From: Margaritispora aquatica
Taxonomy: Eukaryota > Ascomycota > Leotiomycetes > Helotiales > Discinellaceae
Length of the DNA stretch: 64,000 nucleotides
Assembly (NCBI GenBank): GCA_007644065.1
Contig: VJWN01000006.1
Span: 1,302,001 to 1,366,000 of the forward strand
Direction: 5' to 3'
The position numbers and the translations under genes were made by a program. Every line of letters starts with the position of its first letter. Positions within the stretch are counted from its first letter, which is position 1. Below the pieces are notes generated by a model. The model did no database searches. It was not told the DNA's origin and worked only from the letters and a program-made list of their open reading frames with translations. Shown here piece after piece: positions 13,663-25,874 of the stretch.

Positions 13663-14520
13663 ATGAGCTTGCTCACCCCTTCCTCCAGCTCGAAGTCAAA
13701 CCTAGGAACTCGATGGGCACATCTCGGCTCTCGTCTCCCCGGCAGGAAAAAGCAGTCACTGCTGCTCTCCATTCCGTCAGAGCTCCGACTTCAAATATTC
13801 GGATATGTCCTCAGCTCACAATCGGCTTGCATCGTGCCCTACAAAGATGCACCCAAGTACATTGATCGCAAATCTCGGCTTAAAGATATCGCAACACTAA
13901 GCAACAAAAGACAAGGACTATCCCCCGTGTACTTTTGGACCTATCAAGAAATCTCAGACAACTTTAGTCAGAAAAAGTCCATTGTCCTCGTTTGTCTACT
14001 GCAAACATGCAAGCAAATCCACGCCGAGGCGAAGCCACTTTTCTACAGATTAAACACGTTTGAGTTGGACCCATGTCTGTTCATCGCTCGAACTGGCCTG
14101 CTGTCACATCTCACAGACTGGATACGACACGTGTGGATCATCGTCGAGGATCCCGATTATAGCCACGGAGTCACTCTCACAAGTCACATCTCAGCCCTCT
14201 TGTCTCTCTTAGCAGCCACGCGCAAGTGGTGCGAAAACGGCGTTCTGGAGACTGTGGGTTTGCGAGTTAAGCGGAGTATCATCGAGACTTGCCTTTCTCT
14301 GATAACTGGGGGTTGGTCTTTCGAGTTTTCGTCTTGGAGCCAGTTGTTGGTGGCGCTGAGAGAGGATCGGGATTGGTATGCTCATGAGCAAGCGGGTTTG
14401 CGTCCAAGGAAGCTGAGGAGGCGGCTGGAGTTTGCTTGCCCGTATCTGGAGTTCGAGCCTGGTGAGCGGTATGGAGAGGTCTTCAGGGAACTGAGGGATG
14501 CGTATGGTGCGGGTAGTTGA
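13663..14520 (+). CDS. F-box-like 'LLRTCKQIY' family protein, paralogue 4
   Basis: Single exon of 285 residues starting at the ATG for MSLLTPSSSS; the open frame extends upstream to 13564 but has no earlier ATG. Core motifs: LLSIPSELRLQIFGYVL, CLLQTCKQIHAEAKPLFYRLNTF, LTDWIRHVWII. The C-terminus ends in LRDAYGAGS and lacks the GGE(L/I)W motif that closes paralogues 1 and 2, so it is slightly truncated relative to them. Same strand and spacing as the other members, so it belongs to the tandem cluster. Function unknown. Confidence 0.78.
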   Translation: MSLLTPSSSSKSNLGTRWAHLGSRLPGRKKQSLLLSIPSELRLQIFGYVLSSQSACIVPYKDAPKYIDRKSRLKDIATLSNKRQGLSPVYFWTYQEISDNFSQKKSIVLVCLLQTCKQIHAEAKPLFYRLNTFELDPCLFIARTGLLSHLTDWIRHVWIIVEDPDYSHGVTLTSHISALLSLLAATRKWCENGVLETVGLRVKRSIIETCLSLITGGWSFEFSSWSQLLVALREDRDWYAHEQAGLRPRKLRRRLEFACPYLEFEPGERYGEVFRELRDAYGAGS

Positions 14521-17500
14521 GGTGAGGAGGAGGGAGTTGCTTGGATTCTGTAATGAATAATGGAGTTGAGATTTCTAGGATGCGATGAGAGCTATCAGTG
14601 ATAGGAGTGGAAGAGACGATTAGCTACCGAGTATGTGAGATGAAGCGAGTGATTGAGGTAGATGGGATTCGACTTCATCATGGCAAAAGCAGCAAGATTT
14701 TACAGACAAGAAATTTCCTAAGAGCTAAGAGGCTATATAGTCCAATTAAAATCAAATTGTAGAGACCGCATTCAGGAAATTTTGAGGGAAAACTCAACAT
14801 CGCTGCTCTAGGTAGGCATGAACTAATCTTGACTTCAATAGTCAAGCCTCATTTCTATGCAAAGTACTTTCCATCATCTTACATATGTAAAGTAGATCAT
14901 CAGCCAAAAAATTTCAAACGGTGATCCACAATTCAGGTTGCTTGGTGTTGAGATTCAGGCTTGAACATTATCTGCTTCACAAGAGATATGTTTGCTTCAA
15001 AATGCAAAAGTATGTTTTTTTTGTAGCAATAGTATCTCTCACGTCAAGCGTCGACTCGATCATGGGTGAATTAGATAATTGACGTATGATGTGAACTTGT
15101 TGACAGCAGCTTGAATTATTGACAGCGCCTTTGTCTACCGACAGAGAATTGTTAACAATTCCTCACTTAGACTTTGGGTGACGATCGAAGCATACTTAGA
15201 TTTCGTGTTCAGTTGTTATATATCACTACTCTTTTCCATGGTCTAAGGAACCTCCAATAACTTGGAAGTATGTGGCGGTACCACTTTTCTCGACATTTTC
15301 TTCTTCACTCCAACGCTCTTTACCTCAAAATTATATTAATGAGTATAGATATATATATACACACAAGAGCATCGTGCAATCTTGAAATCTGTTGCAAATT
15401 TGAGATTAACTCCACTGAACTCATTTTTCCAAGCAATCACGATCTGATTCCACTAGTCATAGAAATAAGCAACACTTCATAAACATTTGCCATATAATTT
15501 AATTACTTTGAATCAAGATTATTGAGAGATCTTATAACGTGATTGACAAATGGCTCACAGATCCGGATATTCCAAAGAGTTTTGGGGAATGGTTATTATT
15601 AGTGATAGTTGCTCTTGAGGAACAATACTTGAAAAAAACATATTACAACAAAGTTTGTCGTTGTTTCCTGTATGATAGATAAAGAACTATATTGCTGTCT
15701 AGCCCCACAGCTGCTGTCAATCTGCTAAAAACATCTCGAAAAGTAAATCTTACGATCCTGAGATGTTCTCACCTTATTTTGAACCGAATAATACTGGGCA
15801 TGTCACCAATTTTCGTAGATCTCTGAGAACCTCTCCCTCTTGGAGATCATAAATACGAACTGTGTGGGACTTAGCTTGGATTATGTAAGTAGCTTGCTCA
15901 ATTCAATTCTCTTTCCCCTGGCTAGAAACTTCTTTTATAGCAAACAGGGAGAATGTGAGCACGAATTGAGCATTCTTCCAACAAGCTTCGGACCATAATC
16001 ATGATGTGGAGCTCGCTTGAGTATGTAAAGGGGTGGTGAAATATTAATAAGCTGCAATCTAGAATCTTGAAATCCTACAACATTGAAGATTTCCCGTGTT
16101 ACTTAGACTGCGCCATTAAGTCGTCAACACAACAAGTATTTGATTTTCTCTAAGCGAGTCTTGCCTCTTCGAAGTAGTGTGAGTTTTAAGTTCAAGATTG
16201 CGAGATGATTGATTTCGTTCAAAATTACGTTCTAGGTTCTAGTGCTGCGGCGGGAGAGCTGAAGGGGAGAAGTGTGGTTCCCGCTTAGGTTCGACACGGA
16301 TACGGAGAATAGAGGCAGCGTCACTATGAAGATTTGCGCGATGCCTAGCTAAAAGGCGAAGGCCACAGAAGAGCGTCGCTCGCTTTTTCTAATGTGCTTC
16401 TTCGCGCGGCAAATTCAGAAATGTTGGTGGTGTCAGTTGATTGAGATGTTGATGTTGGGAAGGTGCTCGAGGCAGGCAGAGGTGGCAGGCGAAAAGTATA
16501 ATTTTCAATGTGTTGTTCAGCGTGGCACATTTGTGCATTGCCTAGTTAGAAACCGATGGATACATGAAGGGCCGCTATTTCAATGTGCCTTTTTGTGTAG
16601 CATGTTGAGAAAGATGGTCGGAATAATATAAGTGACAGTGATGTGTTGGATATGTGCTCCAGGGAGACAATATCCATCCTTCAATTCAAACTTGCTCTTG
16701 TCAGAGGCAAATATTCGACGGTGACTACCACGTAGGATAATGGAGAATGTGTATAAATTTTGGGGAGACTGTAGATTTCCGTTCTATTGCCACAAAATCT
16801 TGATCTGGGCACAAAAGGAGAAAGTGTTTTGATACCACCAGTGTACGAGGCATTTGACGAGCGTAGTTCAAATAAAGGAGCGGTTAGATGAACTTTAGTA
16901 AGTCTTCAAAAACGGAAGTTCTGATAACGAGAAAATACAGAGCACTCAATGGGAATTTGATGAATGTGTAAGATTAATTGAAACACCTAATAGAAAGTAG
17001 AGATGGCGATGGCGGTAGATTTGGTAACTGTGTGAACCTAATTAGAACATTGAATATGTGGTGAGATCCTGATGGTAGGGGATTTGATGAATGTGTGAGA
17101 TCAATTAGAACATTCAATATAAGGCAAAGAAATACGAATGGTAGGGGTTGTAAGACATACAGTAGCGTCCATCATTCCATTATGCATTACCCCAAGATCA
17201 GAGCAGAGGACGAAAGATATGCTGAGGATATACTCTGAGAAGCCCAAAATGCTAGTGGGAAGCTCTTGCAGTGAAATCAATGATTCAGTTCATTCCGAAG
17301 TTTCAATTATCCTTCGTCTTCGCTGTTGCTTTGTCTTCTAACAGATAGGAGTTTTGCCAACTTCAATTTTGATGCATAGAGGCGAATTGCAAGGTACACA
17401 AATTCAAGTTGAACCACTTGCAAATTTATGAGAGCAACGAGATTCAACAAACTAATGTAGAGTATCTATCTTGAGATCGAGATGTTGGATGACAAGAGGC

Positions 17501-17720
17501 TAGAAGGTTGAAGGGTGTCTTGCCAAGGCTGAAAGGAGCTAGGCCACTTTAGGTCAAACTTCAAGTTATTATTACTTCATGCCTTGGTGCCTTACTTATG
17601 TGGGTTCGCTTAATTTTGCGACGCACACTCTGGATTTTTGATCTCGAGATCAAGAATACATCCCACGCCAAACGACTCTACGACTCCCAACAACAACAGT
17701 CGAAGACACATCTAGCAGCC
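14521..17720. other. gene-free A/T-rich intergenic region
   Basis: About 3.2 kb with no convincing coding frame on either strand. The longest open frames are under 80 codons and carry no motif. It includes a 16-bp perfect palindrome (GAATTGTT/AACAATTC, 15146-15161) and a diverged three-copy tandem repeat of about 63 bp near 16942-17130. Its right end is the RPL21 promoter. No transposase or reverse-transcriptase remnant was recognised. Confidence 0.5.
16942..17130. repeat. diverged tandem repeat, about 63-bp unit, three copies
   Basis: Each unit contains variants of gatttgatgaatgtgtgaga followed by tcaattagaacattcaatat. Copies begin near 16945, 17008 and 17071. Identity between copies is partial (by eye), so this is an old repeat. 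Confidence 0.65.
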
Positions 17721-18374
17721 ATGGGTCATCCAGCCGGTTTACGTGCGGGCACGCGGTACGTCTGCGATGGTGTTGGAATCAGTTCGAATGGTCAACTAAT
17801 GGGCAAAACAGCTATGCGTTCTCCAGAGATTTCCGCAAAAAGGGAATGATTAATCTTAGTACTTATCTGCGTCAATACAAGGTTGGAGATATCGTTGATA
17901 TCAAGGCAAACGGTGCTGTTCAGAAGGGGTGAGTTTGGATCAACATTGTGGTGGAAGTTCTGCAGAATTTGCGCTGACCACTTGCGATTACAGTATGCCA
18001 CACAAGGTTTACCACGGAAAGAGTACGAAGCCCGCGATTCTTTGCATGCGAAAATACTAATCAAAAGAACAGCTGGAGTCGTCTACAACGTCACCAAGAG
18101 CGCCGTCGGTGTCATCATCTACAAGAAGGTCAAGCACCGTTACATCGAGAAGCGCGTCAACCTCCGTGTCGAGCACGTTTCCCTGTCCCGATCGCGAGAG
18201 GAGTTCGTCCGCCGAGTCAAGAAGAACGCCGAGTTGAAGAAGCAGTCGAAGACCGATGGTACCCACGTTCACTTGAAGAGACAGCCATTGATGCCACGGG
18301 AGGCCCGCACCATCTCCATGAAGGAGAACATTCCAGAGACCATTGTTCCAATTGCTTACGAGACAACTATCTAA
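17721..18374 (+). CDS. RPL21: 60S ribosomal protein eL21
   Basis: Four exons: 17721-17755, 17812-17928, 17994-18022 and 18073-18374. They join to exactly 160 residues, the normal eL21 length. The product starts [19 protein letters not shown] and contains the diagnostic [21 protein letters not shown] and [19 protein letters not shown], ending in PIAYETTI. It is a component of the large cytosolic ribosomal subunit. Introns are 56, 65 and 50 nt with donors GTACGT, GTGAGT and GTACGA; the third intron has a TACTAAT branch site. The 29-nt third exon is tiny but needed for the frame. The start is the only ATG giving the family N-terminus. RPL21 is also found near MAT in some other ascomycetes (from memory); here it lies about 18 kb left of CIA30. 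Confidence 0.97.
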
Positions 18375-21317
18375 GCTTTCGGTTTGCGGGGGTTTGTTTG
18401 GGTTTCTGCGCGGTTTTGGGATGATACGATGGTACGGGGTTTAGCATTTACATGGCACATGGAATTGTGCTTTCTCAAGGATGAGAGCTGAATGAACGCC
18501 AAAATCAACACCAAATGCGTCCTCTGGAGTTTTGATGGCGTGTAGGATGTTGTGACATGGATATTTGGTGAAGCGATGTGCTGTAGCTTGAAGTGGACCG
18601 CCAACAGAAGTTTCCATAATCGGCTCTCTGGACGTTCCGCAAACTCTTCTTTATGCGCCTCAATTCTCTGAGCCAGTGCCGGTTAATTGTTGGCTTTTCA
18701 TATTGTCAACTCACGCGACATGGAACCGTATTTGTCACGCTTAAGCAGAAGAATCCCACTTCTCTTCAGGCCCTCACAAGTGTTCCCAGAAGAAACCATC
18801 TGGTAGAGGCTAAACATGCTAGGAGATCAATTCCAAGTCTTTGCTTCTCTAGATTTACATACCTCTCTCTCATTTCCCATTCTTACCAAGTACATTGACA
18901 GGACGCCTCCTCCCTAAGAGACAACGTAGATGTATACGGTACTCTATGACACATTGTGACTTGAGTTACTATTACTATTATGAATATCCTCTCTTGCTGA
19001 CTTTCTAGGTATTTGCTGTTTTTACCAACACCGCGAAACATCGGCAAGATATGACTTCTTGGAGGATGGAGTTTGCCATCTAGAGGATATAACCTGATTA
19101 TGCTCACCGAGATTGGGCCCCCAAGAGAAGCAGAGAGGTTTGCCCTTCAGTGGACAAGCAGAACACTGCGGTCTTGCTGCTGCAAGTCCTCATAGCACTG
19201 AGGTGGGGGAAGAAATTTCCCGTGTTATTTGATCACATGGATGAATCTCGTATTCTGTACGACCTACAGTTTTCAAATAGCTAGGTATACGAGACCAAAT
19301 TTCGTAAAAGATAGCCTCATCCTCTCCATATCGAACGAAGATGAATCACGTATCACCGATCCTCATATGCGTTCATATGCGCACCGTATCACAAAGCAGT
19401 CGCGAAAGTCAAAGCTTCCCCTCCGAAACAAGTTTGAGATCCGTCCCATCAGCACCAGGAGATGATTGAGATCACGATGAACCGTCGTCCTCAAGTCACG
19501 CTGGTGAAAAGCTGGTTGGGAGCACAAAAGCAGGTTCAAGTCACGAATTATTGGATATAAGACGTTACACTGCCATCGGCATGAAACGCATAACATGCTG
19601 TGATACATAAATGTACCCCTCACTGACAGCAGTCCTTCCCACGCACAGAACCTGGACAAGCCATCCGGTCTTTATTACTTGCTCCATCAATGCTCACGGC
19701 ATGAATGCACTGACAATGGAAGCATCCGAGTAGAAGCTTATTGAACCGCAGTCAGGTCCAAGGACGAGGACGTGCATGAAAGGCAGGGAAAGTCGAAAAC
19801 GATGTGTTCTTCAGGATTTGGGAAAAGAAGCTGGCGCAGACTTCCTGTGCGCGATGGACAAGGAGAAAGAAGGAATTCTTGGTGTTTGCGCGGAATGCAA
19901 CCGTGTTTGCTGATGCAGATCTTGTCATGCCATATGTGCAGATTTGACGGTCTGAAAAAGAAAAGTGATATCGAATTGCATTCTGAAATGTTTCATACCT
20001 CACCATCATCTGAAGTGTAAGTTCCTCATTCGACTCCGGGATCTGGGGGTGATGTGGACTAGCGACTGGAGAAGGGCTGTGCGACAGTCACTTCTTCCAC
20101 TTCATCCACTCGGAAAAGGATCCAAATCATTTTTTTCAAAGACAAAACGAAGTCGAACGAACAGACAGGAGGAACAGGAGTTGTGCTTGTTGAACCAGTT
20201 GAAATCACTCATCTTGGCTGACCGATTCATTTTTGTCTGGTCGCACAAAAATGGTTGAAGAAAGACAAAAGGAAATTCGACCCTGTACCTAGTGAATATC
20301 GTGATTTCCTTCTTCCCTTCCTGATGGACGATCCAAAGGAGAAGGTTGATCCATGCCTGAAGACTATACTGGGCATGGCATGTGTACTATAGAGACGATC
20401 AAATAAGTATGAGAAATGGACCAAACGAGAAAACGAGCAAACGAGAAAAGCATGGGAAATTCTTTTCTTGGGGTGATATTTTTATTGACGTTTGTGAAAA
20501 GTACTTTCGGAAGAATACTTAAGCAATATCCAATATCCGATCAAAATCGACCTCCGCCCATCTTGATTGGTCTTGGAGACGCCTTCGTTCGACTTTCGCA
20601 GGCTGGAACACTGGAACACCGGTTTATTTCGCCGCTCCGGTCCCAAGCCAGTCCCAAGCCACGCGCTGATGACGCTGGATTTGCTTGGTCTGCTTGGTCT
20701 GCTTGGTCTGCGTGCATCCAAAGCTGACCTTTTCCGCGAGTTATGTGCCTTTGTGCCTTTGTGCCCTTGTCCAGCGAAGAAAAAAACACCACACTACACC
20801 ACAATACACCATGGATACTGCGTGAAAGACCACCCTTGACCACCCTGGACCACCAAGGAATTACCCTGTCATCACCACTCAGAGCAAACTGACCCTTCCA
20901 CCGGACCCAAATCAACTCCACTTTTCCATACAAGAGCACCATCTGCCCATCTACAGTCAGATCTTACAGTATTCCCTCCACTTTTCGACCTCAACCGGAT
21001 TTGAAAAGAGCTGCTTGCTCGCATTGGTCTCTTTGTGCTGTACCTTACCTTAATACCTATCACTATTACCATTCTCCATCCGCCATTCACCAACGAGACA
21101 ACAATACTGAGTATTGCCATGTCGCCTCCAGTTAATTTTTAATCCTCGCCCAATAATCTCCATCTGTTGGACAGCGCAGTCGACAACACCTGCTTCTCCA
21201 GTTGTCACCGGCCTGTCCGAGGCTATTGCCCTCTCAAGCTGTTACTTGGTACCTACCTATTCGCAGCAGGACAGCTTCCTACGTTGAGGTATAGCTCAAA
21301 ATCGTTGTAGCTCTACT
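18375..21317. other. intergenic region between RPL21 and SEC2
   Basis: About 2.9 kb with no supportable gene. It holds the RPL21 3' UTR and the SEC2 promoter and 5' leader. Small frames overlap on both strands without recognisable motifs. A 9-bp tandem repeat lies at 20682-20708, followed by gtgcctt repeats around 20742-20765. Confidence 0.5.
20682..20708. repeat. 9-bp tandem repeat (tgcttggtc)3
   Basis: Three perfect consecutive copies in the SEC2 upstream region, followed within 40 bp by a second short repeat of gtgcctt type. Confidence 0.9.
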
Positions 21318-23555
21318 ATGTCGGAGTAAGTGAATGCGATGCTTGCATATCTATATACTACAATGAAAGTCAACCTAACCACCGTTCCCTTGCTCTAGGT
21401 TTATTCATGTCGCCGGTTGGACACAATACAATCGCCCAACATCCCAACGCCCACTGTCTCACTTGCGATCCTTATCCTCTACTTCTACAAAAACAATCTC
21501 CAAGTCGACGAGACCTGTCTCAAAGTCGATCTCAACCACAACTCTTCATAACATGGCGACAGTTGCCACTGCCCCAGGAATTCCCTCAGCTGCCTTGAGT
21601 CCCTTCAGCGACGAAGAGGGCAACATGAGCACATTACCGGATCCTCGAAGTCGGACAATGTCTCTAGCAAACGACAGTGGCACGACGAGCCCGCTCAACG
21701 GGTCCGATCTGAACAACGAGGTCACCACACTGAGCAACAAGCTCATCAGTGCGATCAACCACCAAACCACCCTCGACGATACCCTCTCTGCAACGCGACA
21801 CGAACTTGAACTTTCTCGGGAACGAGTGAAGCAGCTAGAGAGCGAAAACAAGGAATATACCGATCAAGTGTCTCGTGGAGTCCTGGTCAAACGTGCAACG
21901 ATGGAATTGGAGAAGGCGAAGGTAGTCACCCAATTGATGGAAGAGAAGAGACAGCGGGCAGAAAGTGAGAAAGCAAAGAAGAACCTGGAACAGGAGATTG
22001 AAACTCTGACTGCTGCTCTCTTCGAAGAAGCTAACAAGGTATGATCTCTCGAAGGCTCACGGGTAGGCTGTGACGCTGATTGTAGTAGATGGTGATTACC
22101 GCACGAGAAGAATCTCAGAAGGAGCACGACATCATCCAACGGAAAAATGACCAGTTGAAGGCTCAGCTTGCAGACACCGAGAATCTACTAAGATTCCAAC
22201 AAGAGCAGCTTGCGGAACTTAAGCAGGTTATGGAGCAACTGACAGAGGAGCGGGACGACCAGACAACCCAGACAGCACCCTCGACTCCTGGATTTAGCAA
22301 GTTTGAAAGCAAGGACAATTCAGAAGATGCCGATGCGATGCAATCTTCAATTCCAGAACCCGTGTCGCCAACATATCCTACAAGTTTTACACACCTCCTC
22401 CAAACGGTACTGCGAACCGATCTCACAGCATACGATGATTTCGCTTCATTATTACGGATGTCGAAGAATGTCCCATTTACAGGCAGGGCGTCCAGTAGCT
22501 CGTATACAGGACTCGGTATTGGAATTGGTGGGTATTCTTCAAGTATGGCAGCGCATGCAAATAGCTCATCCACATCTCTTTCGACCTCAGGCAATACTGG
22601 ATCTACTCCTGCAACACCAACAACGCCTGCATCGTCTGTCAGCACCAGCTCGTCAAATGGACCTAATTCGTTGACACCTTTGAAAGAGACAAAATTCTAC
22701 AAGCGAGCCCTAGCTGAAGACATTGAACCTACGTTACGTCTGGATGCGGCGCCTGGACTTTCCTGGATGGCGCGAAGGTCAGTGCTGGCTGCGGTATGTG
22801 ATGGGAACCTTGTCGTCGAGCCCATGCCTGCAACCAATAAAGCGCATACCTTCGCTTGTTCTCTTTGTGGTGAAAACCGCAAGGATGGAGAGCATGCTAG
22901 GACACATCGATTTAGAACAAACGAGAGCGATAGTGCTCAGAGATATCCTCTTTGCAGGTACTGCCTTGGGCGTATTCGATCTACTTGTGACTTTCTAGGA
23001 TTTCTCCGTATCCTTAAGGAAGGGCATTGGCGATGTGAGGATGAAGAAAGTGAAAGAGCAGCTTGGGAAGAAAGCGTCAGACTCCGAGAACAGATGTTCT
23101 GGTGCAGAGTTGGAGGAGGGGTTGTTCCCGCTCAACCAGCACATTCGGAATTGGCACGCAGCCCCCGTACAAGTGCAAGTGAAGAGCGCAAAGAGATGGA
23201 ACGAAAGATCAGTGAAGAGTTGGAGCGAACGGGTGAGATTCAACCAAAAGACGTGACGCCACCTTCGAAACGCACTAGCAAAGTTTCGATTCGCGACAGT
23301 CCCATCGAGATAAGCTTGCCAACCGCACAAGAACCTGTCGCGACAGCCAGTCCTACTCCGAGTCCCTTGAAGGAAGTTCAAACCATCCAGCCCGAAGAGC
23401 AAATCGAACCTTCAAAGGGATCATCGTCAGAGAGAACAAGTTCGAGTCGAGATTCTACTCAATCAACGTCATCTTTACAGATCCAGTCACCTGGGAATAG
23501 CGAGAAGGAAGAGCCAAAGAGATTGTCACTAACAATCCCAGGCTCATTTGAGTAA
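21318..23555 (+). CDS. SEC2: Sec2-type Rab guanine nucleotide exchange factor
   Basis: Model: exon 1 21318-21325 (8 nt), exon 2 21399-22038, exon 3 22089-23555, 704 residues. The ATG at 21553 would give a 650-residue alternative. The N-terminal half is a long coiled coil (LELSRERVKQLESENKEY through EEANKMVITAREE), the Sec2p exchange domain acting on the Sec4/Rab8 GTPase in exocytosis. The C-terminal half has FYKRALAEDIEPTLRLD and a Cys-containing module (CSLCGE, CRYCLGRIRSTCDF), also seen in fungal Sec2/Rabin relatives, then a Ser/Pro-rich tail. The intron at 22039-22088 ends TAGTAG; only the second AG avoids a stop and gives NKMV. It should act on secretory vesicles at the hyphal tip. The 8-nt first exon is inferred from an excellent GTAAGT donor and frame continuity, not proven. 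Confidence 0.88.
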
Positions 23556-24162
23556 GCTTTTGAATAGAGAAAAGTTAATGTGTATTGAGAAGGATGGCGT
23601 TTGCAAGCGAAAAAGCACAGGAGTTTGGGAGTTGGTTCCTTGGTGGTATACAGCCCCATGAAGAGCCTGGAGTTTGAGGGATACGTGGGCTTTTTCCACG
23701 GGTATAATTATGTGAGCTCGTGAGCAGAAAGTAGATGGTTATGGGGTATGGCAACATGGACATATAAACTAGAAGGATGACAGGACAGGACGAAGTAATG
23801 GGCTACATTGATGTCAATATTTTTCATACTCGAGCCTGATTTCAAAAGTGAAGATATGAGTGACTTGAATCAAAGTATAAAGCTTTGTGATGTAATTTAT
23901 TCATTTCACCAAACTAAAATTTCAATACTGAAATCATTCTTTGGTCTCATTATTACTTGGTGCTTTGTAAATCATGTCAGGTAAATAGTCTTTTAGTCTG
24001 TTTGTGCTCCCGTACCCGATCAACCAGACCTCTCACGCAAGGCCAAGCTTACGATTGGTCACTTCTCACAAGGCTGCAAATTTATTCATGTCAATTGCTC
24101 TCTTGCATTGAATTTCCCCACGAGTCGAGCTCACAGCCGGTTCATACATCATACCATCCATC
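23556..24162. other. spacer between SEC2 and PRP21
   Basis: About 600 bp holding the SEC2 3' UTR and the SF3A1 promoter. No gene or repeat of note was seen. Confidence 0.5.
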
Positions 24163-25874
24163 ATGGCTCCTTCAGCTACCAATGGCGATGCGATCGCGAT
24201 GCTTGAGGAGATCAAGGCTCCCCAGGGTGTTGTGTTGCCTCCGCGAGAGATCAAAGGTAAAAGGCTCCCATCGGCCACAGAACCATAGCTAACCTCAGTT
24301 TCAGCCATTCTTGAAAAGACAGCAGGTTACGTCGCGCGAAATGGGTTGGTGTTTGAAGGTAACAGCAGAATCTGAAAAGTGAAGATGGCATTCAGCTGAC
24401 TAGTATAGACCGCATTCGAGAGAAGGAGAGGACCAACCCCAAATTCTCGTTCCTCAGCACAAACGACGCGTACAATCCATACTACCTATGGCGATTGAGC
24501 GAGATTCGAGAAGGAAGGGGTACGGCTGTCGCTGCTGGTCGCGCAGGAGAGGTCGAGGCGGAGGCAGAGAAACCCAAAGGACCACCTGAACCGCCCGAGT
24601 TCGTGTTCTCGGCGCGCATGCCCAATATCAGCGCGCAGGATTTGGAGGTTGTGCGATTGACAGCTTTGTTTGTCGCGAAGAATGGAAGACAATTCATGAC
24701 GACTTTGTCTCAGAGGGAGACGGGAAACTTTCAGTTCGATTTCTTGCGCCCAAATCATACGCTGCATAGTTTCTTCCAACGCCTGATCGATCAGTATACC
24801 GCACTATTGAGGGCTGGGGGGATGGATGGCGAGGGTGGCAAGCTTCAGCAGCAGAGGATCAAGCAGCTACAGGCCAACGTCGATGACAAGTTTCATATTC
24901 TGGGACGGGCAAAGGAGCGAGCGGAATGGTTCAAGTTCCAGGACGAGCAGAAGGCTAAGAAGGAGGAGGAAGCTGAGAAGGAGAAGATGACATATGCGCA
25001 AATTGATTGGCATGACTTTGTGGTTGTTGAGACTGTGGTCTTCACGGAAGCAGATGACCAGGCCATCCTACCGCCACCAACTCCATTGTCGGAATTGCAA
25101 TATGCTTCCTTAGACCAGAAAGCCATGATGTCGATCAATTCACACAACATGCGAATTGAGGAAGCCATGCCAGAGGATACCGACTACTACAACAACAGCT
25201 ATCCACAACAAGCCTACCAAATGGCACCTCCACCAGTTCCACAGCCAACCTACCAACCTCAATACCAGGACACACGTATGCAGAATACAGAGGAAGAGGA
25301 TGAAGAAGAGCAACGCATTCGTGAGAGAACTGAGGCTAGACAGCGAACTCAGCAAGCACAGGCGGAAGCGAAGGGCAATGCTGCTCCGATGAAGATCAAG
25401 GAGAACTATGTGCCGAGAGCGGCTGCAAGAGCGGCAAATAGACAGAATGTGGTGATGTGCCCGAACTGTCGTCAACAAATGCCTGTCAACGAGCTCGATG
25501 AGCATATGCGAAGTAAGTCAACCATGCAAGCTACCTACTCAATTTCTATGCTAATTATTCTCGTAGTCGAACTCCTTGATCCAAGGTGGAAGGAGCAAAA
25601 GGCCAAAGCAGACAGCCGCTTCGCTACCACCAATCTCTCAACCCAAGACGTGGCAAATAACCTCAAACGTCTCGCAAGTTCACGTAGCGATTTATTTGAC
25701 GGCGTGACCGGCCAGCCCATCTCAGAAGAAGAAGCAGCGAGGAGAAAGAGAGCCGCTAATGGGTACGACGGCACGCCGTTGGAGAAGGGAGACAGGAGGC
25801 TGGAGATGGTGCAGAATGTTAATGTGGAGGAGCAGATCAGGGCCATCCACCAGAAGTTTGGGGATAAGAAATAG
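24163..25874 (+). CDS. PRP21: splicing factor SF3a subunit 1 (Prp21-type, SURP domains)
   Basis: Four exons: 24163-24256, 24305-24358, 24409-25512 and 25567-25874, giving 519 residues. Two SURP (SWAP) modules are visible: AILEKTAGYVARNGLVFED with the following YNPYYLWRL, and VVRLTALFVAKNGRQFMTTL with FDFLRPNHTLHSFF. Downstream are a charged coiled region, the SF3A1 signature EHMRIELLDPRWKEQK across the last splice junction, and PISEEEAARRKRAANG. It is part of the U2 snRNP SF3a complex needed for prespliceosome assembly in the nucleus. The last intron (54 nt) is a multiple of three and open, so failing to remove it would insert 18 residues into the conserved signature; the consensus sequence argues it is spliced. 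The animal C-terminal ubiquitin-like domain is absent, as in other fungi. Confidence 0.94.

Noticed and set aside
19520..19545. tRNA B-box-like word (ggttcaagtca)
   Set aside because: The T stem does not pair and no tRNA fold can be drawn around it.
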